From NCBI RefSeq assembly GCF_023278185.1, contig NZ_CP066356.1, forward strand, positions 4,828,001 through 4,892,000: a stretch of DNA of 64,000 nt, in the 5' to 3' direction. The position numbers and the translations under genes were made by a program. This document shows positions 8,041 through 16,060 of the stretch, in pieces; the first letter of the stretch is position 1, and every line of letters begins with the position of its first letter. Source of the stretch: Bradyrhizobium elkanii USDA 76. Lineage in GTDB: Bacteria > Pseudomonadota > Alphaproteobacteria > Rhizobiales > Xanthobacteraceae. Below the pieces are notes generated by a model, which saw nothing but the letters and a program-made list of their open reading frames with translations, did not search any database and was not told the DNA's origin.

Positions 8041-8244
8041 ATGGATTGGAATCGTGTCGAAGGCAACTGGAAGCAGGTCAAGGGCAAGGTCAAGGAGCAG
8101 TGGGGCAAGCTCACCGATGACGATCTCGATGTGATCGCCGGCAAGCAGGACCAGCTCGAGGGCCGTCTGCAGCAGCGCTACGGCTATGCCAAGGATCAAG
8201 CCGCCAAGGAAGTGAACGACTGGTACGGCCGCCAGAAATGGTGA
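8041..8244 (+). CDS. CsbD-family stress protein
   Basis: A 67-residue hydrophilic protein: MDWNRVEGNWKQVKGKVKEQ followed by WGKLTDDDLDVIAGKQDQLE. This is the CsbD signature from N- to C-terminus, at the usual length. The family is induced by general stress in many bacteria and its biochemical role is unknown. A good ribosome site (AAGGGAG) precedes the ATG, a perfect EcfG-type promoter lies upstream, and a strong terminator follows, so it is a single-gene unit. Confidence 0.95.
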   Translation: MDWNRVEGNWKQVKGKVKEQWGKLTDDDLDVIAGKQDQLEGRLQQRYGYAKDQAAKEVNDWYGRQKW

Positions 8245-8260
8245 GCGGGACCGCGTTCCG

Positions 8261-8280
8261 GGCCCCGCTTCGGCGGGGCC
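8261..8280 (+). terminator. Terminator hairpin after csbD
   Basis: An eight-base-pair stem (GGCCCCGC / GCGGGGCC) with a TTCG loop. The T tract after it is weak (TCTT). It lies 16 bases after the CsbD stop. Confidence 0.7.
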
Positions 8281-8345
8281 TCTTGCGTCCTGGGCGGCTG
8301 AACCTGCGTGTGACGGCATCCGGTCGGCGCGCGCAGGAGTGAGCG

Positions 8346-8954
8346 ATGGGACAGCTTCTCAGCCCGCCGGGTCCGCGCGCGGCGCACCTTTGCATCGACA
8401 TGCAGCGACTGTTCGAGCCGGGAGCGCCCTGGGCGACGCCCTGGATGGACCGCGTGCTGCCATGCATCGTCGAGCTGGCGCAGCATGCGCCTGAACGTAC
8501 CGTGTTCACCCGCTTTATTCCGCCGCGCTCGAAGCACGACGCGCAAGGGATTTGGCGGGCCTATTACGAGAAATGGGAATGCGTGACCCGTGAGCGGCTC
8601 GATCCGGAGTTGATCGAACTCGTGCCGGCGCTCGCCGCCTGTGTGCCGCCGGCCGCCATCGTCGACCGGCCGACCTACAACGCGTTCGGCAATGGGCGCC
8701 TGCAAGCTCATCTGGACGCGCACGGGATCGATACGGCCATCGTGTCGGGCGGCGAGACCGACGTGTGCGTGCTCGCCACCGTGTTGGCCGCGATCGATAT
8801 CGGCTATCGGGTGATCGTGGCCGAGGACGCGCTGTGCAGCTCTTCCGATCAAAGTCATGACGCGCTGCTGCAGCTTTATGCCGAACGCTTCAGCATCCAG
8901 ATCGAGGTGGCATCCACGGCCGATATCCTCCGGATGTGGACCCTCGACGACTGA
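8346..8954 (+). CDS. Isochorismatase-family cysteine hydrolase
   Basis: A 202-residue protein of the isochorismatase-like hydrolase fold. The catalytic Asp is D18 in LCIDMQRLF and the nucleophile Cys is C141 in GGETDVCVLATVL. The usual catalytic Lys position (before the TYxAF motif) appears to hold Arg: VDRPTYNAF, R108. Related enzymes hydrolyse isochorismate, nicotinamide, N-carbamoyl compounds or other amides; the substrate cannot be read from sequence. It is likely cytosolic, since there is no signal peptide. It stands alone between the CsbD terminator and an intergenic region. Confidence 0.88.
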   Translation: MGQLLSPPGPRAAHLCIDMQRLFEPGAPWATPWMDRVLPCIVELAQHAPERTVFTRFIPPRSKHDAQGIWRAYYEKWECVTRERLDPELIELVPALAACVPPAAIVDRPTYNAFGNGRLQAHLDAHGIDTAIVSGGETDVCVLATVLAAIDIGYRVIVAEDALCSSSDQSHDALLQLYAERFSIQIEVASTADILRMWTLDD

Positions 8955-9649
8955 AGCGACAACGCGCCGATGCGAGGTACTGGTATCAGGGCGGTCGGAG
9001 CAGGGGTGGCAATACCTGCTTCCTGGTGCTGAGCTGACGCTGGCGATGCGTAGCTGCGAGGCAGCCGTTCAGGGGCACCGCGGTTGGCAATTGCGCGCCT
9101 GGACGCAGCACGATTGCCTCCGCGGGAGCCGACGCAATCATGGTGATGCCGAGCAAGCCAAGCGCGCGCACCAAGCTTGCGAGCCCGGAGCGTGCCTGGC
9201 TGATACGGCTCATCGCTCGACGGCTGGAAGGTAGGACTTGGGCCGTCAATCTGCGAGACGGTAACAAGGTTCCTGATTCTCGGCCTTGTGGCGAAGGTGA
9301 GCGGAGCAATGGGATGGCCGCCGGTGATCGTAGCCACGCCCATATCCGTAATTCGCATAAGGTATATTATGGAATATTTATATATGCAATTAGATCAGAT
9401 ATTTAGTGGGAAATCTTCGCACCAGTCCGCAAGTTGGCGTGTTTGCTGATGTGCCCAAGCCGGTCGTCCAGCCCGCGCTGATGCCGCAACGATCCACGCG
9501 CGCGCATCTCGTCTGAAAGCCGATATTGCCGCCGCGTACGGACGCTGCAATAAGCCCCAGCTGTGCAGAGATCGCTGGTGACCCCGCGGCATCAGGTCCG
9601 TATAGGATGGCATCTCAGAACAACAACAAGCCTCTCAAGGGAGCAACCA
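8955..9649. other. Intergenic region with an AT-rich tract
   Basis: No convincing gene. A weak minus-strand frame (9213-8986) is listed separately. Bases 9357-9412 are strikingly AT-rich (TATATTATGGAATATTTATA and similar) inside GC-rich DNA. They could be a curved or promoter region for the TRAP operon, or a relic of inserted DNA. Confidence 0.5.
8986..9213 (-). CDS. Possible small secreted protein
   Basis: A 75-residue frame that starts with a signal-peptide-like stretch: basic start, then LVRALGLLGITMIASAPAEA with an AEA cleavage-like end near residue 31. The rest is basic and low in complexity. No good ribosome site is seen before the ATG, and the frame could be chance in GC-rich DNA. It is listed because the hydrophobic start is well formed. 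It is the only candidate in the gap between 8955 and 9649. Confidence 0.3.
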   Translation of the reverse strand: MSRISQARSGLASLVRALGLLGITMIASAPAEAIVLRPGAQLPTAVPLNGCLAATHRQRQLSTRKQVLPPLLRPP

Positions 9650-10669
9650 ATGAGCTTTTCACGACGCACGCTGCTGAAGGTCTCCGCCGCTTCCGCCGTC
9701 CTCGGCGGGATTGGCGCGCCCTATGTCGCGCGCGCCCAGTCGGCCGAGTTCTCTTACAAGTTCGCCAACAACCTGCCGGAGTCGCATCCGTTCGTGGCGC
9801 GCGCCCGGGAGATGGCCGCGGCGATCAAGACCGAGACCAACGGCCGGTTTGACCTCCAGGTATTCCCGAACAGCCAGCTCGGTTCCGATACCGACATGCT
9901 GAGCCAGGTGCGCTCCGGCGGCGTCGAGTTCTTCACCCTGTCCGGCCTGATCCTGGCAACCCTGGTGCCGGCCGCCTCGATCAACGGCATCGGGTTCGCA
10001 TTCCCGGACTATCCCACGGTCTGGAAGGCCATGGACGGCGAGCTCGGCGCCTATGTGCGCGGCGAGATCAACAAGGCCGGCCTCGAGGTCATGGAGAAGA
10101 TCTGGGACAACGGCTTCCGCCAGACCACGTCGTCGACCAAGCCGATCACCGGTCCCGACGATCTCAAGGGCTTCAAGATCCGCGTGCCGGTGTCGCCGCT
10201 ATGGACCTCGATGTTCAAGGCGTTCGATGCATCGCCCGCCTCGATCAATTTCAGCGAGGTCTATTCGGCGCTGCAGACCAAGATCGTCGAGGGCCAGGAA
10301 AACCCGCTGGCGCTGATCTCGGCGGCGAAGCTGTACGAGGTGCAGAAGTACTGCTCGATGACCAACCACATGTGGGACGGCTTCTGGTTCCTGATGAACC
10401 GCAGAGCCTGGGCGGCGCTGCCGGACGATATCAAGACCATCGTCGCCAAGAACGTCAACGCGGCGGCCGTCAAGGAGCGCGAGGATACCGAGAAGCTGAA
10501 CGCCACCGTGAAGCAGGAGCTCACGGGCAAGGGGCTGGTCTTCAACCAGCCCGAGGTCGGGCCGTTCCGCGACAAGCTCCGCGCCGCCGGCTTCTACGCC
10601 GAGTGGAAGGGCAAGTACGGCGAGAAGGCCTGGGATCTGCTCGAGAAGTCCGTCGGCAAACTGTCCTGA
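9650..10669 (+). CDS. TRAP transporter substrate-binding protein (DctP family)
   Basis: A 339-residue periplasmic protein. The N-terminus MSFSRRTLLKVSAASAVLGG is a twin-arginine type signal, with cleavage likely after ARA near residue 29. The body has DctP-family features: a FKIRVP motif before the ligand pocket, SPASINFSEVYSALQTKIVEGQ split around residues 190-215, and ENPL. The Arg of the IRVP motif is the usual carboxylate-binding residue, so an organic acid ligand is likely. The start is set by the ribosome site AAGGGAG 6 bases upstream. It is followed at once by the fused DctQM permease. Confidence 0.93.
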   Translation: MSFSRRTLLKVSAASAVLGGIGAPYVARAQSAEFSYKFANNLPESHPFVARAREMAAAIKTETNGRFDLQVFPNSQLGSDTDMLSQVRSGGVEFFTLSGLILATLVPAASINGIGFAFPDYPTVWKAMDGELGAYVRGEINKAGLEVMEKIWDNGFRQTTSSTKPITGPDDLKGFKIRVPVSPLWTSMFKAFDASPASINFSEVYSALQTKIVEGQENPLALISAAKLYEVQKYCSMTNHMWDGFWFLMNRRAWAALPDDIKTIVAKNVNAAAVKEREDTEKLNATVKQELTGKGLVFNQPEVGPFRDKLRAAGFYAEWKGKYGEKAWDLLEKSVGKLS

Positions 10670-10691
10670 TCGGTCAAGCAGGAGGCTTGCC

Positions 10692-12578
10692 ATGGCTCAT
10701 GTCGAGATGACGCCGGCCGTGGCCGGCGAGGCGGCGTCGCAGCCCCCTCGCCGCCGCTCCGTTCTCGGTTCCATCGACGCGGCGCTCGGGATGCTGGTCG
10801 AAATCCCGGCGGCGATCCTTGTCGTCGCCGAGGTCGTGATCCTGTTCGCCGGCGTGGTGTCGCGCTACGTGCTGCATGCGCCGCTGATCTGGTCCGACGA
10901 ACTGGCGTCGATCCTGTTCCTGTGGCTCGCGATGCTGGGCTCGGCGGTGGCGTTCCGCCGCGGCGAGCACATGCGGATGACGGCGCTGGTCGCAAGCGCG
11001 GGACCGCGGCTCTGGGCCTATCTCGACGTCGTCGCAACCTGCGCCGCGCTGGCGTTCCTGATCCTGATCGTGCGGCCGGCCTATGAATATGCCTACGAGG
11101 AAAGCTTCATCACGACGCCGGCGCTGCAGATATCCAACACCTGGCGCGCGGCGGCGCTGCCGGTCGGCACCTGCCTGATGGCGCTGTTCGCGCTGCTGCG
11201 GCTGGCCCGGGTCGGCGATTTCAAGACCTTCCTGCTGGCCGCGCTGACCGTGGCTGCGCTGATTGGCGCGTTCTGGCTGGCGCAGCCGATGCTGCGGCCG
11301 CTCGGCAATCTCAATCTGATCATCTTCTTCGTCGGCGTGGTCGGCTTCTGCGTGTTCGCCGGCGTGCCGATCGGCTTTGCTTTCGGCATGGCGATCTTCG
11401 GCTATCTGGCGTTGACCACGCGGACGCCCCTGATGGTGCTGGTCGGCCGGATGGACGAGGGCATGAGCCATCTGATCCTGCTGTCGGTGCCGCTGTTCGT
11501 CTTCCTCGGCCTCCTGATCGAGATGACCGGCATGGCGCGGGCCATGGTCGCGTTCCTGGCGAGCCTGCTCGGCCATGTCCGCGGCGGCCTGCATTACGTG
11601 CTGGTCGGCGCCATGTATCTGGTGTCCGGCATCTCCGGATCGAAGGCCGCGGACATGGCCGCCGTCGCGCCCGTGCTGTTCCCGGAAATGAAGCAGCGCG
11701 GCGCCAAGCCGGGCGATCTGGTCGCCCTGCTCGCCGCCACCGGCGCGCAGACCGAGACCATTCCGCCGAGCCTCGTGCTGATCACGATCGGCTCGGTGAC
11801 CGGCGTCTCGATCTCAGCGCTGTTCACCGGCGGCCTGCTGCCGGGCGTGGTGCTGGCGATCACGCTGTCGGGGCTGGTGTGGTGGCGCTACCGCGGCGAA
11901 GACCGCAGCCACGTCCAGCGCGCCACCGGCCGCGAGATCGGCAAGGCGTTCGTGTTCGCCCTGCCCGCATTGGCCCTGCCCTTCGTGATCCGCTACGCCG
12001 TGGTCGAAGGCATCGCCACCGCCACCGAAGTGTCGACCATCGGCATCGTCTACGCCTTCGCCATCGGCCTCCTGATCTACCGCAAGTTCAACTGGCGGCG
12101 GCTGTTGCCGATGCTGATCGACACGGCGTGCCTGTCGGGGGCGATCCTGTTCATCATCGGCACCGCGACCGGCATGGCCTGGGGCCTGACCCAGTCCGGC
12201 TTCTCGCGGGCGCTGGCGGCGGCGATGACCGGGCTGCCCGGCGGTCCGGCGACCTTCATTGCGGTCTCGATCCTGGCCTTCGTGATCCTCGGCAGCGTGC
12301 TCGAGGGCATCCCGGCGATCGTGCTGTTCGGGCCGCTGCTGTTTCCGATCGCGCACCAGGTCGGCGTCCACGAGGTGCACTACGCCATGATCATCATCCT
12401 GGCCATGGGCATCGGGCTGTTCGCGCCGCCGTTCGGGGTCGGCTATTATGCCGCCTGCGCCATCGGGCGCGTCGATCCGGCCGAGGGTATCCGGCCGATC
12501 TGGGGTTACATGCTGGCGCTGTTGATCGGCCTGATCATCGTCGCCATCTTCCCCTGGATATCGATTGGATTCCTTTGA
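10692..12578 (+). CDS. TRAP transporter fused permease (DctQ-DctM)
   Basis: A 628-residue membrane protein joining both TRAP permease parts. Residues 1-180 resemble the small DctQ subunit (four helices, with LIWSDELASILFLWLAMLGS near 64-83). Residues about 200-628 resemble the DctM subunit, with motifs such as SGSKAADMAAVAPVL, GAQTETIPPSLVLITIGS and LFAPPFGVGYYAACAIG. Fusion of the two is known for several TRAP subfamilies. It starts 22 bases after the DctP gene with a good ribosome site (AGGAGG). Together they form one high-affinity transporter that is secondary and sodium-coupled in characterised relatives. The following acyl-CoA synthetase suggests a carboxylic acid substrate, by inference. 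Confidence 0.93.
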   Translation: MAHVEMTPAVAGEAASQPPRRRSVLGSIDAALGMLVEIPAAILVVAEVVILFAGVVSRYVLHAPLIWSDELASILFLWLAMLGSAVAFRRGEHMRMTALVASAGPRLWAYLDVVATCAALAFLILIVRPAYEYAYEESFITTPALQISNTWRAAALPVGTCLMALFALLRLARVGDFKTFLLAALTVAALIGAFWLAQPMLRPLGNLNLIIFFVGVVGFCVFAGVPIGFAFGMAIFGYLALTTRTPLMVLVGRMDEGMSHLILLSVPLFVFLGLLIEMTGMARAMVAFLASLLGHVRGGLHYVLVGAMYLVSGISGSKAADMAAVAPVLFPEMKQRGAKPGDLVALLAATGAQTETIPPSLVLITIGSVTGVSISALFTGGLLPGVVLAITLSGLVWWRYRGEDRSHVQRATGREIGKAFVFALPALALPFVIRYAVVEGIATATEVSTIGIVYAFAIGLLIYRKFNWRRLLPMLIDTACLSGAILFIIGTATGMAWGLTQSGFSRALAAAMTGLPGGPATFIAVSILAFVILGSVLEGIPAIVLFGPLLFPIAHQVGVHEVHYAMIIILAMGIGLFAPPFGVGYYAACAIGRVDPAEGIRPIWGYMLALLIGLIIVAIFPWISIGFL

Positions 12579-12602
12579 GAACCTAGCGGATTGGATAGAG
12601 CC

Positions 12603-14252
12603 ATGAGCGCAGCTCAAAACCAGTACTCGATCGGGTTGGACAAGACGCCGGCCAACTACGTGCCACTTTCGCCGCTGAGCTTCCTGGCGCGCTCGGCCGC
12701 CGTCTATCCCGACCATATCAGCGCGGTCTATGAGGGCCGCAGCTTCACCTGGAAAGAGACTTACGAACGCTGCAAACGCTTTGCGTCCTATCTCGCGGGC
12801 CATGGCATCGGCCATGGCGACACGGTCGCGGCGATGCTGCCGAACATCCCGGCGATGAACGAATTGCACTTCGCGGTGCCGATGACCGGCGCGGTGCTCA
12901 ACGCGCTCAACATCCGCCTCGACGCGGCGTCGATCGCGTTCCAGCTCGAGCATGGCGGCGCCAGGATCATTCTGGTCGATCCCGAATTTTCCGGCGTGAT
13001 CGCGGAAGCCTTGACCCTGATGAAGGGCGCAAAGCCGTTCGTGATCGACGTCGATGACGCCGCCTTCAGCGGCGGCAAGCGGATCGGCGAGATCGAGTAT
13101 GAGGCGGCGGTCGCGGCGGGCGATCCTGCCTTTGTGGAGCGGCCGCCGGCCGACGAATGGGATGCGATCGCGCTGAGCTACACGTCGGGCACGACGGGCA
13201 ATCCCAAGGGCGTCGTGACCCATCACCGCGGCGCCTACCTTAACGCCGTCAGCAACATCCTCGCCGGCAATCTCGGCCAGCATCCGGTCTATCTCTGGAC
13301 GCTGCCGATGTTTCATTGCAACGGCTGGTGCTTCCCCTGGACCATCGCGGCGACCGCCGGCGTCAATGTCTGCCTGCGCAAGGTCGACCCGGCCAAGATC
13401 TTCGAACTGATCCCGAGGCACGGCGTCACCCACATGTGCGGTGCGCCGATCGTCTACAACACGCTGATCAACGCGCCCGATGCGCCGAAGGGCGGCAAGG
13501 CAAAGCCCGTCGTCGGCCTGATCGCCGGCGCGGCGCCGCCGGTTGCAGTGCTCGAAGGTGGCGAGCGCATCGGCATCAAGCTGACCCACGTCTACGGGCT
13601 GACCGAGGTCTATGGCCCCGCCTCCGTCTGCGCCGAGCAGCCGGGCTGGGACGAGCTGTCGGCTGACGCGCGCGCACAGCTGAAGCGGCGTCAGGGCGTG
13701 TCCTATCCGCTGCAGGAAGGCGTCACGGTGCTCGATCCCGAGACCATGCGCGAGGTGCCGCGCGACGGCGAGACCATCGGCGAGGTCATGTTCCGCGGCA
13801 ACATCGTGATGAAAGGCTATTTGAAGAACGCGAAGGCGACGCAGGAAGCTTTCGCCGGCGGCTGGTTTCACACCGGCGATCTCGGCGTGCTCGACGAGCA
13901 CGGCTACGTCATCATCAAGGACCGCTCCAAGGACATCATCATCTCCGGCGGCGAGAACGTCTCCTCGGTCGAGGTCGAGGACATCCTCTACAAGCACCCG
14001 GCGGTGCTGTTCGCGGCCGTGGTGGCAAAGCCCGACCCGAAATGGGGCGAAGTACCCTGCGCCTTCATCGAGCTGAAGGACGGCGCCAAGGCGACCGAGG
14101 CCGAGATCATCGCCTATTGCCGCGAGCACATGTCGGGGTTCAAGACGCCGAAATCGGTGGTGTTCGGGGTGATCCCGAAGACCTCGACCGGCAAGATCCA
14201 GAAATTCCTGCTGCGTAACCAGGTCGGATCGGCCAAGGCGATCTCGGCCTGA
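12603..14252 (+). CDS. AMP-forming acyl-CoA synthetase
   Basis: A 549-residue adenylate-forming enzyme. The P-loop SYTSGTTGNPKGVV lies near residues 192-205. The A5-like motif THVYGLTEVYGP and the A8 motif near GWFHTGDLGVLDEHGY are present, and the C-terminal catalytic Lys sits in PKTSTGKIQKF. Related enzymes activate medium or branched fatty acids as CoA thioesters. It lies 24 bases after the TRAP permease and probably activates the imported acid; this is inferred from context. The start at the ATG (12603) is preferred over a TTG 12 bases upstream. A palindromic element follows directly. Confidence 0.92.
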   Translation: MSAAQNQYSIGLDKTPANYVPLSPLSFLARSAAVYPDHISAVYEGRSFTWKETYERCKRFASYLAGHGIGHGDTVAAMLPNIPAMNELHFAVPMTGAVLNALNIRLDAASIAFQLEHGGARIILVDPEFSGVIAEALTLMKGAKPFVIDVDDAAFSGGKRIGEIEYEAAVAAGDPAFVERPPADEWDAIALSYTSGTTGNPKGVVTHHRGAYLNAVSNILAGNLGQHPVYLWTLPMFHCNGWCFPWTIAATAGVNVCLRKVDPAKIFELIPRHGVTHMCGAPIVYNTLINAPDAPKGGKAKPVVGLIAGAAPPVAVLEGGERIGIKLTHVYGLTEVYGPASVCAEQPGWDELSADARAQLKRRQGVSYPLQEGVTVLDPETMREVPRDGETIGEVMFRGNIVMKGYLKNAKATQEAFAGGWFHTGDLGVLDEHGYVIIKDRSKDIIISGGENVSSVEVEDILYKHPAVLFAAVVAKPDPKWGEVPCAFIELKDGAKATEAEIIAYCREHMSGFKTPKSVVFGVIPKTSTGKIQKFLLRNQVGSAKAISA

Positions 14253-14254
14253 CA

Positions 14255-14428
14255 GCGCCACATACCCGCTGTCGTCCCGGGCTTGACCCGGGACCCATAA
14301 CCACGAATGCCGATTGTATTGCAAAGCTGGAGCGACAGCTTACTTCAACAACGATGCCCTGTGGTTATGGGTCCCTGCTCCCGTGCGCAATTGCGCACTA
14401 GGCAGGGACGACAGCGAGTATGTGGCGC
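14255..14428. repeat. 174-bp palindromic intergenic element
   Basis: The outer arms GCGCCACATAC-CCGCTGTCGTCCC and the reverse complement of the right end agree at all but one of 24 positions. Inner arms around GACCCATAACCAC and GTGGTTATGGGTCCC also pair. The element could fold as a long hairpin or cruciform and lies just after the acyl-CoA synthetase stop. Palindromes with a GGACGACAG-type end are a familiar dispersed class in Bradyrhizobium; I recognise the type but did not search. Confidence 0.75.
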
Positions 14429-14451
14429 CTCGCTCTGGATCAATTGGGTTT

Positions 14452-15258
14452 TCAGCCTGCCCGGTCGAGCGTCAGCCGCATGCCGTCATAGGCCGGGATG
14501 ACGCTGGCCGGCAGGCTCTGCCGCAGCACCTCGTAGTCGAGGTCGGAATGCATGTTGGTGATGACCGCGCGCTTCGGCTTGAAGCGCTCGATCCACGACA
14601 GCGCGTCCGCAACGCTGAAATGGCTGGGATGCTGCGCGTAGCGCAATCCGTCGACGATCCAGAGATCGAGATCTTCGAGCGCCGGCCAGCTCTCCTGGGG
14701 GATGTCGTGCAGATCCGGCGTGTAGGCGGCGCCGCCAATGCGGTAGCCGAGCGCCGGGATCTTGCCATGCTGCACCAGGAAGGCCCCGAGCTTCAGCGGG
14801 CCTCCCTTCCCCTGGACCGTATGGCTCTCGCCGGCCTCGATCGAATGCCGTGTCAGGATCGGCGGATAGTCGCTGCCTTCCGGCGCGATGAAGCAATAAG
14901 AAAATCGCGCCATCATGTCCTTGGCGGTCGACTGGTTGAAGTAGACCGGGATGCGGCGGCGCTGATGCAGCACGACCGAGCGCAAATCGTCGATGCCGTG
15001 GGTCTGGTCGGCATGCTCATGCGTCAGGAACACCGCGTCGATGTGCTCGACATTGCTGTCGATCAGCTGCTCACGCAGATCGGGCGAGGTGTCGATCACG
15101 ACCCGCGTGGTGCCGTGCTCCATGGTGCGCTCGGCCATGATCGAGCAGCGGCGGCGGCGGTTCTTGGGATTGCCGGGATCGCAGGCGCCCCAGCCGAGTG
15201 CCGGGCGCGGCACGCCGGCGGACGAGCCGCAGCCCAGAATGGTCAGTGTCAGCGTCAT
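14452..15258 (-). CDS. MBL-fold metallohydrolase (PhnP-like)
   Basis: A 268-residue enzyme of the metallo-beta-lactamase fold. It starts MTLTLTILGCGSSAGVPRPA, typical of the PhnP/RNase Z-like subgroup. The metal-binding motif THEHADQTHG lies at residues 79-88. Later metal ligands are likely the Asp in DLDLWIVDGLRY and a His in TNMHSDLDY. The start is fixed by a 4-base overlap (ATGA) with the TatD stop upstream. This pair (tatD followed by a PhnP-like hydrolase) next to metG is a conserved alphaproteobacterial order. The substrate is probably a phosphodiester. Confidence 0.9.
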   Translation of the reverse strand: MTLTLTILGCGSSAGVPRPALGWGACDPGNPKNRRRRCSIMAERTMEHGTTRVVIDTSPDLREQLIDSNVEHIDAVFLTHEHADQTHGIDDLRSVVLHQRRRIPVYFNQSTAKDMMARFSYCFIAPEGSDYPPILTRHSIEAGESHTVQGKGGPLKLGAFLVQHGKIPALGYRIGGAAYTPDLHDIPQESWPALEDLDLWIVDGLRYAQHPSHFSVADALSWIERFKPKRAVITNMHSDLDYEVLRQSLPASVIPAYDGMRLTLDRAG

Positions 15259-16046
15259 GCAGCAACCTTCGGCGCCGGCACCTTGGAGAACAGCCGGAAG
15301 AAGTTTTCGGTGGTCTGCCGCGAGATCTCCTCCAGGGAGACGCCGCGGGTTTCCGCGAGCACCTTGGCGACCTCGACGACATAGGACGGCTCGTTGCGCT
15401 TGCCGCGGAATTTGCCGGGCGCAAGATACGGTGCGTCGGTCTCGACCATGATGCGGTCGGCCGGCAGCTCGGCTGCCAGCGCGCGCAGCGCGTCCGACTT
15501 CTTGAAGGTCAGTATGCCCGTGAACGAGATCGACAGCCCGAGCGCGATCGCCTTCATCGCGAGCTCGCGGCCGCCGGTGTAGCAGTGCAGGACGGCCTTG
15601 AACGGGCCCTTCGCGACCTCGTCCTCCAGGATGCGGCCGCAATCCTCGTCGGCCTCCCGGGTATGGATGACCAGCGGCAGCCCCGTTTCGCGGGCCGCCG
15701 CGATGTGGGCGCGAAAGCCGCGCTCCTGGGCCTCGCGCGACCCATGCTCGTAGAAATAGTCGAGCCCGGCCTCGCCGAGCGCCACGACCTTCGGATGCTT
15801 GGTCAGCTCGATCAGTTCGCTGGCCGGGATGCCATCCTCTTCATCGGCATGATGTGGATGGGTGCCGACCGAGCAGTAGACGTCGGGGAAGCGCTCGGTG
15901 ATCGCGAGCAGGCCGCCGAGCCGCCTCACCCGGGTCGAGATCGTGACCATGCGGCCGATGCCGGCCGCCTCCGCGCGGCCGACGATCCCGTCGAGATCGT
16001 CGGCAAAGTCGGGAAAATCCAGATGGCAGTGACTGTCGACCAGCAT
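15255..16046 (-). CDS. TatD-family metal-dependent hydrolase
   Basis: A 263-residue (or 269 with the GTG start at 16064) metal-dependent nuclease of the TatD family. The metal-binding pattern DSHCHLDFPDF lies at residues 4-14 of the chosen start. Further ligands sit in HTREADED, CYTGG and the closing VETDAPYLAPG. The GTG at 16064 overlaps the metG stop by 4 bases, so coupled translation from that codon is possible. I preferred the ATG because it reproduces the usual MLVDSHCHLDF start. Members have 3'-5' exonuclease or deoxyribonuclease activity. The downstream MBL gene overlaps its stop. Confidence 0.9.
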   Translation of the reverse strand: MLVDSHCHLDFPDFADDLDGIVGRAEAAGIGRMVTISTRVRRLGGLLAITERFPDVYCSVGTHPHHADEEDGIPASELIELTKHPKVVALGEAGLDYFYEHGSREAQERGFRAHIAAARETGLPLVIHTREADEDCGRILEDEVAKGPFKAVLHCYTGGRELAMKAIALGLSISFTGILTFKKSDALRALAAELPADRIMVETDAPYLAPGKFRGKRNEPSYVVEVAKVLAETRGVSLEEISRQTTENFFRLFSKVPAPKVAA

Positions 16047-16060
16047 GAATTTCGAACCAC

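Noticed and set aside
11814..14324. 836-codon minus-strand frame
   Set aside because: Complement of the TRAP permease and acyl-CoA synthetase genes; it starts inside the palindrome.
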